Below the pieces are notes generated by a model. The model had not been told where the DNA came from. It saw only the letters and a list, made by a program, of their open reading frames with translations, and ran no database searches. From an uncultured Microbacterium sp. (GTDB taxonomy: Bacteria > Actinomycetota > Actinomycetes > Actinomycetales > Microbacteriaceae), in assembly GCA_937926065.1 (NCBI GenBank), contig CALANM010000032.1, forward strand, positions 1 to 13,278: a stretch of 13,278 nucleotides of DNA, written 5' to 3'. The number at the start of each line of letters is the position of its first letter. The first letter of the stretch is position 1. A program made the position numbers and the translations under genes. Shown here one piece after another: positions 6,604 through 12,421 of the stretch.

Positions 6604-6657
6604 ATCGCCAAGCCGACGACCCGACAGGTTCCCCAGAAGCCATCGTCTGGGAATGCC

Positions 6658-6671
6658 GTTTCACGTGAAAC
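6658..6671. promoter_or_regulatory. parS: parS site 4
   Basis: This is an exact GTTTCACGTGAAAC followed by ATCGG. Its centre is 68 bp from that of site 3. Confidence 0.95.
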
Positions 6672-6771
6672 ATCGGCGGTGAGCGCGAGTCAGGGTCTCA
6701 ACCCGAACCAGCCGACCCGGCTGGGGCCGCTTCGGGACGCGTGCACAGAAGACCACCTCTCGCACGGCGTT

Positions 6772-6785
6772 GTTTCACGTGAAAC
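6772..6785. promoter_or_regulatory. parS: parS site 5
   Basis: This is an exact GTTTCACGTGAAAC, with T and A outside giving the full 16-bp consensus, followed by TCGCC as at site 3. It is 60 bp upstream of the candidate parA -10 element and 97 bp before the parA start, so ParB bound here could affect parAB transcription. Confidence 0.95.
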
Positions 6786-6845
6786 ATCGCCCTTGAAACC
6801 ACCCGAATCCAGACCATCGCCGGGGTGAGTGTCATCCGCCTCGAC

Positions 6846-6851
6846 TACAGT
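6846..6851 (+). promoter_or_regulatory. Putative parA -10 element
   Basis: TACAGT fits the TAnnnT actinobacterial -10 pattern and lies 31 bases before the GTG start, predicting a leader of about 25 bases. No good -35 element stands at the expected distance, so the call depends on the -10 only. Confidence 0.45.
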
Positions 6852-6870
6852 GGGATGGTCCCCGACAGAC

Positions 6871-6876
6871 AAGGAG
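6871..6876 (+). promoter_or_regulatory. Ribosome binding site deciding the parA start
   Basis: AAGGAG ends six bases before the GTG at 6883. It favours that start over an in-frame GTG at 6829, which has no such site and would lie upstream of the predicted transcription start. Confidence 0.7.
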
Positions 6877-6882
6877 CAGCAG

Positions 6883-7887
6883 GTGGCGGATACGGAGAAC
6901 GCGACTTCCTCCGCACCCTTCTCCTTCGAAGACAGCCCGATCGCCCGCGAACTCGCTGACCTCACCTCGCGGCGCAAGGTTCTCGAAGGCGTGCAGCTCG
7001 AATTCACCGGACCGACCCGGGTCCTCACGGTGTCGAACCAGAAGGGTGGCGTCGGCAAGACGACGACGACCGTCAACCTCGCTTCGGCGCTGGCGTCGCT
7101 CGGTGCACGCGTGCTGGTGATCGATCTCGACCCCCAGGGAAATGCCTCGACGGCCCTCGGTGTCCCGCACAGCGCGGATGTTCCGAGCGTCTACGACGTG
7201 CTGATCGACGAGTTCCCGCTCGCAGACATCATCCAGACGAGCCCGGAGTCGGAGCGCCTGCTGTGTGCTCCCTCCACGATTCACCTCGCCGGCGCCGAGA
7301 TCGAACTCGTCTCGCAGGTCGCCCGTGAGCACCGCCTGCGCACTGCCCTCGAGGACTACCTCCAGTCGGACGACGAAGCTCCGCATTTCGTCCTTATCGA
7401 CTGCCCGCCGTCGCTCGGTCTCCTCACGATCAACGCCTTCACGGCTGCCGACGAACTCATGATCCCCATCCAGTGCGAGTACTACGCGCTGGAGGGCCTG
7501 AGCCAGCTCCTGGGCAGCGTGCGGATGATCCAGAAGCACCTCAATCCGCGCCTGCATCTGTCCACGATCCTGCTGACCATGTATGACGGTCGCACGCGTC
7601 TCGCTCAGCAGGTCGCTGACGAAGTGCGCGCCCACTTCCCCCGTGAGGTGCTGCACACCGTGATCCCGCGGTCGGTCCGTGTGTCCGAGGCCCCGAGCTT
7701 CGGGCAGACCGTGATCGCGTACGACGGCAACTCCGCCGGCGCGATCGCCTACCGCGAGGCTGCCGTCGAGATCGCGCAGCGATCGCGTTCGCAGGACGAG
7801 CGCTCTCCGTCAGCAGCGGGCGACACGAACAACTCCACCTCTCACCCGCATCACGGTGATGAGCACGGCGAAGAAGGAGCATCCTGA
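6883..7887 (+). CDS. parA: Chromosome partitioning ATPase ParA (Soj)
   Basis: ParA is the deviant Walker ATPase that binds DNA nonspecifically as an ATP dimer and moves ParB-parS complexes during segregation. The 334-residue protein has the deviant Walker A KGGVGKTT (54-61), the A' motif VLVIDLDPQGN (77-87) and the Walker B region LIDCPPSLGLLT, followed by the ECEYYALEGLSQL-type block (here QCEYYALEGLSQLL). The chosen start is GTG at 6883, with AAGGAG six bases before it. Two features stand out: an N-terminal extension of about 45 residues before the ATPase core, and a hydrophilic tail of about 35 residues (after IAQRSRSQ) rich in Ser, His, Asp and Glu. Its stop overlaps the parB start by one base (TGATG), so the two are co-translated. 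Confidence 0.96.
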   Translation: MADTENATSSAPFSFEDSPIARELADLTSRRKVLEGVQLEFTGPTRVLTVSNQKGGVGKTTTTVNLASALASLGARVLVIDLDPQGNASTALGVPHSADVPSVYDVLIDEFPLADIIQTSPESERLLCAPSTIHLAGAEIELVSQVAREHRLRTALEDYLQSDDEAPHFVLIDCPPSLGLLTINAFTAADELMIPIQCEYYALEGLSQLLGSVRMIQKHLNPRLHLSTILLTMYDGRTRLAQQVADEVRAHFPREVLHTVIPRSVRVSEAPSFGQTVIAYDGNSAGAIAYREAAVEIAQRSRSQDERSPSAAGDTNNSTSHPHHGDEHGEEGAS

Positions 7888-8858
7888 TGGCGAAGCGCAC
7901 TGGTCTCGGTCGTGGAATCGGCGCACTCATCCCCACGGCGGAGACGACGGAGGCCCGGCCGGTGGATGTGTTCTTCCCCGGAGCGCCGGTCAGGGAGAAG
8001 TCACAGCCGGAGACGAGTGAGGCCGGCGACGAGACGGCCGAGCTGCTCGCTGTCCCCGGCACGCGCCTCATCGAGGTCGACCCCAACGAGATCGTCCCGA
8101 ACCCGCGTCAGCCGCGCACGCATTTCGACCCTGACGACCTCGCCGAGCTCGTCCACAGCGTCCGCGAGTTCGGCGTGCTCCAGCCGGTCGTCGTTCGAAC
8201 GAACGAAGACGGCAAGTACGAGCTGATCATGGGCGAGCGCCGCACCCGGGCGTCCCGTGAAGCCGGCCTCACCAAGATCCCCGCGATCCTCCGCGACACG
8301 ACAGACGAGAACCTGCTCCGCGACGCGCTGCTCGAGAACCTCCACCGCTCGCAGCTGAACCCGCTCGAAGAGGCATCGGCATACCAGCAGCTGCTCGAGG
8401 ACTTCGGCATCACGCAGGAGGAGCTCGCGACGCGCATCGGGCGCTCGCGTCCGCAGATCAGCAACACCATCCGTCTCCTCAAGCTGCCGGTGCCCGTGCA
8501 GCAGCGGGTCGCGGCCGGCGTCCTCAGCGCCGGTCACGCACGTGCGATCCTGTCGCTCGAAGAGCCCGAGGCGATGCAGCGCCTGGCCGACAAGATCGTG
8601 AACGAAGACCTCTCGGTGCGCGCCGCCGAGGCGGCCGCCAAGGCGCCCGAGGCCGGCGCGCGGCGCACGGCGCCTAAGGCCGGCGCGCGTCGAGCCCACC
8701 TCGACGAGGTCGCCGAGCGGCTCGGAGACCGACTCAACACGAAGGTGAAGATCACGCTCACCTCGAAAAAAGGCCAGATCAACATCGATTTTGCGACTAT
8801 CCAGGATCTCAACCGCATCCTGGCGGAAATCGGCGAGACCGAGTACGGCGCGTTCTGA
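7887..8858 (+). CDS. parB: Chromosome partitioning protein ParB (Spo0J), CTP-dependent clamp
   Basis: ParB binds parS, hydrolyses CTP to close as a sliding clamp and spreads along the origin region. The 323-residue protein has the ParA-interacting N-terminus (KRTGLGRGIGALIP, 3-16), a disordered stretch (17-58), and the ParB/CTPase domain (about 60-155) with the CTP-binding GERRTR (116-121) and ENLHR (150-154). The helix-turn-helix (175-200, ITQEELATRIGRSRPQISNT) and the helices after it read parS. An Ala-rich linker (about 246-270) leads to the C-terminal dimerisation domain. The start is ATG at 7887, overlapping the parA stop, with GAAGGAG eight bases upstream. The linker holds a duplicated AP(E/K)AGARR octapeptide. 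Five perfect parS sites upstream support its role. Confidence 0.97.
   Translation: MAKRTGLGRGIGALIPTAETTEARPVDVFFPGAPVREKSQPETSEAGDETAELLAVPGTRLIEVDPNEIVPNPRQPRTHFDPDDLAELVHSVREFGVLQPVVVRTNEDGKYELIMGERRTRASREAGLTKIPAILRDTTDENLLRDALLENLHRSQLNPLEEASAYQQLLEDFGITQEELATRIGRSRPQISNTIRLLKLPVPVQQRVAAGVLSAGHARAILSLEEPEAMQRLADKIVNEDLSVRAAEAAAKAPEAGARRTAPKAGARRAHLDEVAERLGDRLNTKVKITLTSKKGQINIDFATIQDLNRILAEIGETEYGAF
8643..8693 (+). repeat. Direct repeat in the ParB linker
   Basis: Two 24-bp copies (8643-8666 and 8670-8693), separated by one Thr codon, encode APEAGARR and APKAGARR. They differ at a few bases and sit in the flexible linker before the C-terminal domain, suggesting an in-frame tandem duplication. 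Confidence 0.7.
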
Positions 8859-8895
8859 GGATCGCGCTCACGGAGCCCATGACCGCGCCCCGGCG

Positions 8896-8901
8896 TAGGC
8901 T
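8896..8901 (+). promoter_or_regulatory. -10 element of a probable leaderless transcript
   Basis: TAGGCT matches TAnnnT and ends six bases before the GTG at 8908. In actinobacteria this spacing typically puts the transcription start on the first base of the start codon. No good -35 is apparent, and no Shine-Dalgarno precedes the GTG. Confidence 0.55.
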
Positions 8902-8907
8902 TGACCG

Positions 8908-9249
8908 GTGACCGAAGAGCCCAACATGCCGCGCCGCGCCAGCCTCGAGCTGCTCCGCGCTGAAGCCGGTGACGAGCTCTCGGTGCTGATCGAGGAGCGT
9001 CTTCGTGATGGGCAGGATCCGTGGGACTTCATGGAGGATCTGCCGTCGGTCGACGAGCTCGTCGTGCTGACGCTGCGCGCTGAGAACATCGCGGCCGACG
9101 GCGGCGTGAAGCCCACGGCGGCTCGCAACTACCGCGTGCTTCGCCAGATCGCACTCGACTACCCCGCGCTGACGAAGGCCGTGTGGCGCCTGCTCGGCAG
9201 TGAGCCGCACCGCGCGTGGGACGCGTCGGTGCGCGTGCAGGCGTCCTGA
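8908..9249 (+). CDS. Small protein of unknown function between parB and trxA
   Basis: I do not recognise this family. The 113-residue product is soluble, with no signal peptide or membrane segment. It is mixed and mostly helical in appearance: an acidic N-terminal half (SLELLRAEAGDELSVLIEE, then WDFMEDLPSVDELVVL) and a more basic C-terminal half (ARNYRVLRQIALDYPALTKA). A single Trp-containing segment (AVWRLLGSEPHRAWD) lies near the end. The start is GTG at 8908; a later in-frame ATG at 8926 is possible, but the -10 element six bases before the GTG fits a leaderless mRNA. It begins 49 bases after parB, in the same direction, and ends before the hairpin at 9287. Coding character and position support a real gene; a role in chromosome segregation is only suggested by the neighbourhood. 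Confidence 0.8.
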   Translation: MTEEPNMPRRASLELLRAEAGDELSVLIEERLRDGQDPWDFMEDLPSVDELVVLTLRAENIAADGGVKPTAARNYRVLRQIALDYPALTKAVWRLLGSEPHRAWDASVRVQAS

Positions 9250-9286
9250 CCGCGCGGGCAAGCGACGCGATGCCGGCATAGAAAAA

Positions 9287-9314
9287 GCCCGGTCAGAAGC
9301 ATGTCTGACCGGGC
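9287..9314. terminator. Strong intrinsic-type hairpin between the converging genes
   Basis: An 11-bp perfect stem (GCCCGGTCAGA, 9287-9297, pairing with 9304-9314) encloses a six-base loop. On the plus strand five A's (9282-9286) precede the stem, so a minus-strand transcript from trxA ends the hairpin in five U's, a classic Rho-independent terminator. For the plus-strand gene at 8908 it has only a weak U-tract and would work less well. Confidence 0.85.
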
Positions 9315-9327
9315 CTTCTCTGATGTC

Positions 9328-9651
9328 TTACGCGAGGTAGTCCGCGAGGTCCTGCTCGAGGGCGAACTTCGGCTTCGCACCGATGATCGTCTTCTCGACC
9401 TGACCCTTGTTGAACACCTTCATCGCCGGGATGGAGGTGATCTGGTACTCCATGGCGAGGTTCGGGTTCTCGTCGACGTTCAGCTTGACGACCGTGATCT
9501 TCTCGCCGTTCTCGGCGGCGATCTCGTCGAGGATGGGTCCGACCATGCGGCACGGGCCACACCAGGCGGCCCAGAAGTCCACCAGGACGGGGCCTTCGGC
9601 GTCGATGACGTCCTGCTGCCAGGTGCTCTCGCTCGTGGCCTTGGCGGTCAT
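9328..9651 (-). CDS. trxA: Thioredoxin
   Basis: This is a cytosolic dithiol carrier that reduces protein disulfides and is itself reduced by TrxB. The 107-residue length is standard. It has the active site WCGPC (Cys31 and Cys34) in the context DFWAAWCGPCRMVGP, and the cis-proline loop TSIPAMKVF, with Pro75. The usual TP-T of the family is replaced by SIPA, which is not alarming. The start is ATG at 9651, with AAGGAG five bases before it. It lies 69 bases after trxB on the same strand, and its transcript probably ends at the hairpin 9287-9314. The pair is a natural functional unit. Confidence 0.97.
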   Translation of the reverse strand: MTAKATSESTWQQDVIDAEGPVLVDFWAAWCGPCRMVGPILDEIAAENGEKITVVKLNVDENPNLAMEYQITSIPAMKVFNKGQVEKTIIGAKPKFALEQDLADYLA

Positions 9652-9720
9652 GTCTTCTCCTTAGGGAAAGTTGTCACAGATGAGAACGCCCGGTGGGCGC
9701 GAATTGTTCCGTGCGTCGGC

Positions 9721-10707
9721 TCAGGCGGCGTCAGCGTCGGGAAGATCGTCGATCTGCGCCGCGTCGACCGCGGGCTCGCCCGCGTCGGCGAGGGATGCCA
9801 GATAGTGCTCGACGTCGAGAGCCGCGACGGTTCCGCTGGCCGCAGCCGTGACGGCCTGCCGGTAGGTGGGGTCGACGACGTCGCCGGCGGCGAACACCCC
9901 GGGAACCGACGTGCGCGAGGTGCGGCCGTCGACCCAGATGGTGCCGTGCTCGGTGAGTTCGAGCACGTCGTGCACGAGGTGCGTGCGCGGGTCGTTGCCG
10001 ATCGCGACGAACACTCCGTCAAGCGGAAGCTCGCGCGTGGATCCGTCGACCGTGTCGCGCAGCACGACGGCCGTCACCGCGTCGTCGCCCAGGATGTCGA
10101 CGACCTCGGCGTTGAAGATGAATTCGATCTTCTCGTTGGCGAAGGCGCGGTCCTGCATGATCTTCGAGGCGCGCAGCTCGTCGCGGCGGTGGATGACGTA
10201 GACCTTCGATGCGAACTTGGTCAGGAACGTCGCCTCTTCCATGGCCGAGTCACCGCCGCCGACGACGGCGATCGTGCGCTCACGGAAGAAGAACCCGTCG
10301 CACGTGGCGCAGTAGGAGACGCCGTGACCGGAGAGGCGAGCCTCGCCCTCGATGCCGATCTTGCGGGGAGCCGAGCCGGTCGCGTAGACCACGGCATCCG
10401 CTTCGTGCACGGCGCCGGAGCCCAGCACGACCTTCTTGACGCGACCGGAGAAGTCGACCTCGACGACGTCGTCGTACACGACCTCGGTGCCGAACTTCTC
10501 GGCCTGCTCCTGCATCTTGGCCATCAGGTCGGGGCCCATGATGCCCTCCGGGAACCCGGGGAAGTTCTCGACCTCCGTCGTGTTCATCAGTTCACCGCCG
10601 GCCTCGACCGAGCTGGCGATGAGGAGGGGCGACAGGTTCGCGCGCGCTGCGTAGATCGCCGCCGTGAAGCCTGCCGGACCCGATCCGATGATGATGACCT
10701 GCCGCAC
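9721..10707 (-). CDS. trxB: Thioredoxin reductase (NADPH)
   Basis: TrxB is an FAD-dependent enzyme that passes electrons from NADPH to thioredoxin. The 328-residue protein has the FAD loop GSGPAG (8-13), the redox-active CATC (133-136, in SYCATCDGFFF) and the NADP-binding GGGDSAMEEA (150-159). HRRDELR (173-179) and the second FAD-binding block GVFAAGDV follow. I chose GTG at 10707: AAAGGG (10714-10719 on the plus strand) stands six bases upstream, and the protein then begins with the family-typical RQVIIIGSGPAG. The frame stays open to a TTG at 10752, but that would lie upstream of the predicted transcription start. The gene is upstream of trxA in the same direction. Confidence 0.97.
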   Translation of the reverse strand: MRQVIIIGSGPAGFTAAIYAARANLSPLLIASSVEAGGELMNTTEVENFPGFPEGIMGPDLMAKMQEQAEKFGTEVVYDDVVEVDFSGRVKKVVLGSGAVHEADAVVYATGSAPRKIGIEGEARLSGHGVSYCATCDGFFFRERTIAVVGGGDSAMEEATFLTKFASKVYVIHRRDELRASKIMQDRAFANEKIEFIFNAEVVDILGDDAVTAVVLRDTVDGSTRELPLDGVFVAIGNDPRTHLVHDVLELTEHGTIWVDGRTSRTSVPGVFAAGDVVDPTYRQAVTAAASGTVAALDVEHYLASLADAGEPAVDAAQIDDLPDADAA

Positions 10708-10713
10708 GTTCTG

Positions 10714-10719
10714 CCCTTT
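10714..10719 (-). promoter_or_regulatory. Ribosome binding site deciding the trxB start
   Basis: AAAGGG on the minus strand, six bases before the GTG at 10707, selects this start over the TTG 15 codons upstream. Confidence 0.65.
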
Positions 10720-10755
10720 CGTCTGCGGGGCGAGTGGCCCCAGCACGTTCAACCC

Positions 10756-10761
10756 ATGGTA
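10756..10761 (-). promoter_or_regulatory. Putative trxB -10 element
   Basis: TACCAT on the minus strand fits TAnnnT and predicts a start near 10749, a leader of about 42 bases before trxB. The -35 region is poor. It lies in the 112-bp gap after murJ, so trxB need not depend on murJ transcription. Confidence 0.4.
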
Positions 10762-10819
10762 GCCGCGGGGAATTCCACGAACGGTGGGAGTCTCGGTGCG
10801 TCGTCAGGCGTCGCGGAGA

Positions 10820-12421
10820 TCAGCGTCCGGGGAGGAAGCGGCGCACCGCGTCGACGGCGATCTTGAGCTCGGGGGCACGCAGCAGAGCCAGGAACACGAC
10901 GTATGCGACGAGCGTCGCGAGGCCGATCAGACCCGCGCCCAGCAGCCCGAGGAGCCTGTCGGCGAGCATCCACCCGTCGACGCCGCCCACGAGCTCGAAC
11001 AGTCCCCACCCGAGGAGTCCGGCGGGGATCGCAGCGACGATGAACCGGAGGACCGACCGCGCTGCTCCGCCGAGGCCGAGGGGGCCGATCTTGCGTCGCA
11101 GCAGCACGATGGCGAGAGCGAACTGCACGATGTTGGCGATCGACTGGCCGAGCGCGATGCCGAACGCCAGCTGCTCCAGCGGCAGCGTCAGGCTCGCCAC
11201 GATCGCGGACGCGATCACGAGAACTGCCTGCACGAGCGTGTACAGGAACGGTGTGCGGGTGTCGCGAAGTGCGTAGAACGTGCGCTGGATGCCGAACTGG
11301 AACGAGAGCGGAAGAAGCGCGACCAGATACGCGGCGAGCACCCAGCTGAGCGCGACGGCGCCCTCGACGTCGCGTGTGAAGACGCGCATGAGGGGCAGGA
11401 TCGCCGCGCCCATCGCCGCAAGGATGCCCACCATGAAGACGCCGACCGTGCGGGTGAGGGCGGCGAGGTCGCCGGTGGCGGCATCCGTCCTGCCCTCGGC
11501 GACGTGCTCGCTGAGCCGTGTGTAGTAGGGGGTGCCGATCGAGAGCACGACGACGGAGAACGGCAGCATGAACACGAGCCACGCGTACTGCAGCGAGGCG
11601 TTCGCGGCGGCGTCGCCCGAGGCGGAGCTCACGAGATTGGCCTGCACGGCGCCCGCGATCTGGCTGACGACCACCATGAGGAACGTCCAGCCGGCCAGAC
11701 GCGCGATGTGGCGGAGGCCTATGCCGCGCCAATGGAAGTCGGGGCGCACGTGCAGCCCTGCGCGGCGCCAGAAGAAGAGCAGCACGACGGCCTGCAGCAC
11801 GACGCCGAACGTGGCGGTGGCCCCCATGAGGGAGATCATCTGCGGGGTCCAGACAGCGGCGTCGCTCCGGAGCCCGAAGAGCCAGATGAAGGCCCCGAAG
11901 CCGATGATCGAGACGATGTTGTTGACGATCGGCGACCACGCGAACGGGCCGAAGACGCGCCGCGCGTTGAGGGCCTCGCCGACGAGCGCGTGCAGACCGT
12001 AGAAGAACAGCTGCGGAAGACACCAGTACGCCAGGGCGAGGGCGAGCGCCTGTCCGTGAGGCTTCAGCCCGCCGCCGTAGATCGAGACGAGCAGCGGTGC
12101 GGCGATCATCGCGACGCCTGTCACGGCTGCCAGCACGACGGTGCCGAGCGTGAGGAGCTTCGAGACGAAGGCGCTGCCGCCGTCGCTGTGAGTGCGCATC
12201 GCCGACACGATCTGCGGCACGATGATCCCCGCCAGGAGCCCCGACGAGATGAGGGTGAACAGCGTGTTGGGGAACTGGTTGGCGATGCCGAACGCGTCGG
12301 CCGCCGTCGAGTGCGTGACGCCGATCGCGGCGGCGAGCACGAAGTTGCGGACGAGGCCCGTGATGCGCGAGACGAGTGTGCCGGCGCCGATGAGCGCGCT
12401 GGAGCGGCCGAGGCTATGCAT
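10820..12421 (-). CDS. murJ: Lipid II flippase MurJ (MviN)
   Basis: MurJ flips the peptidoglycan precursor lipid II across the cytoplasmic membrane. The 533-residue protein is almost entirely hydrophobic, with around 14 predicted membrane segments, and opens with the family signature SSALIGAGTLVSRITGLVRN. AFGIANQFPNTLFTLISSGLLAG, the conserved N-terminal stretch with its PN-F-L element, follows at about residues 43-65. The C-terminus ends in RRFLPGR, with no large cytoplasmic extension of the kind mycobacterial MurJ carries. The start is ATG at 12421, with GGGAG eight bases upstream, inside the end of the preceding gene. The two overlap by eight bases, so translation is coupled. Trp- and Gly-rich loops are normal for the family. 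Confidence 0.94.
   Translation of the reverse strand: MHSLGRSSALIGAGTLVSRITGLVRNFVLAAAIGVTHSTAADAFGIANQFPNTLFTLISSGLLAGIIVPQIVSAMRTHSDGGSAFVSKLLTLGTVVLAAVTGVAMIAAPLLVSIYGGGLKPHGQALALALAYWCLPQLFFYGLHALVGEALNARRVFGPFAWSPIVNNIVSIIGFGAFIWLFGLRSDAAVWTPQMISLMGATATFGVVLQAVVLLFFWRRAGLHVRPDFHWRGIGLRHIARLAGWTFLMVVVSQIAGAVQANLVSSASGDAAANASLQYAWLVFMLPFSVVVLSIGTPYYTRLSEHVAEGRTDAATGDLAALTRTVGVFMVGILAAMGAAILPLMRVFTRDVEGAVALSWVLAAYLVALLPLSFQFGIQRTFYALRDTRTPFLYTLVQAVLVIASAIVASLTLPLEQLAFGIALGQSIANIVQFALAIVLLRRKIGPLGLGGAARSVLRFIVAAIPAGLLGWGLFELVGGVDGWMLADRLLGLLGAGLIGLATLVAYVVFLALLRAPELKIAVDAVRRFLPGR

Larger units (their letters stand above)
6546..6882. other. rsmG-parA intergenic region with parS cluster
   Basis: This 337-bp gap holds four perfect parS sites and, at its right end, the candidate parA promoter. 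I see no gene in it: short open frames that cross the sites, such as FHVKR or VSRET-containing peptides, are by-products of the palindrome. Confidence 0.9.

Noticed and set aside
6225..6611. Minus-strand open frame containing FHVKR and VSRET
   Set aside because: These peptides are translations of the parS palindromes in two frames and the rest is antisense to rsmG.
6550..6785. Repeated palindromes considered as a CRISPR-like array or as terminators
   Set aside because: The 14-bp unit is the exact parS consensus, spacer lengths are irregular, and there are no cas genes or U-tracts.
6829..6882. A longer ParA starting at the GTG at 6829
   Set aside because: It would begin upstream of the likely -10 element (6846-6851) and lacks a ribosome binding site, whereas the GTG at 6883 has AAGGAG.
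9301..10866. A 521-codon open frame on the plus strand opposite trxA and trxB
   Set aside because: It starts inside the terminator stem and is antisense to two certain genes; its composition is that of a shadow.
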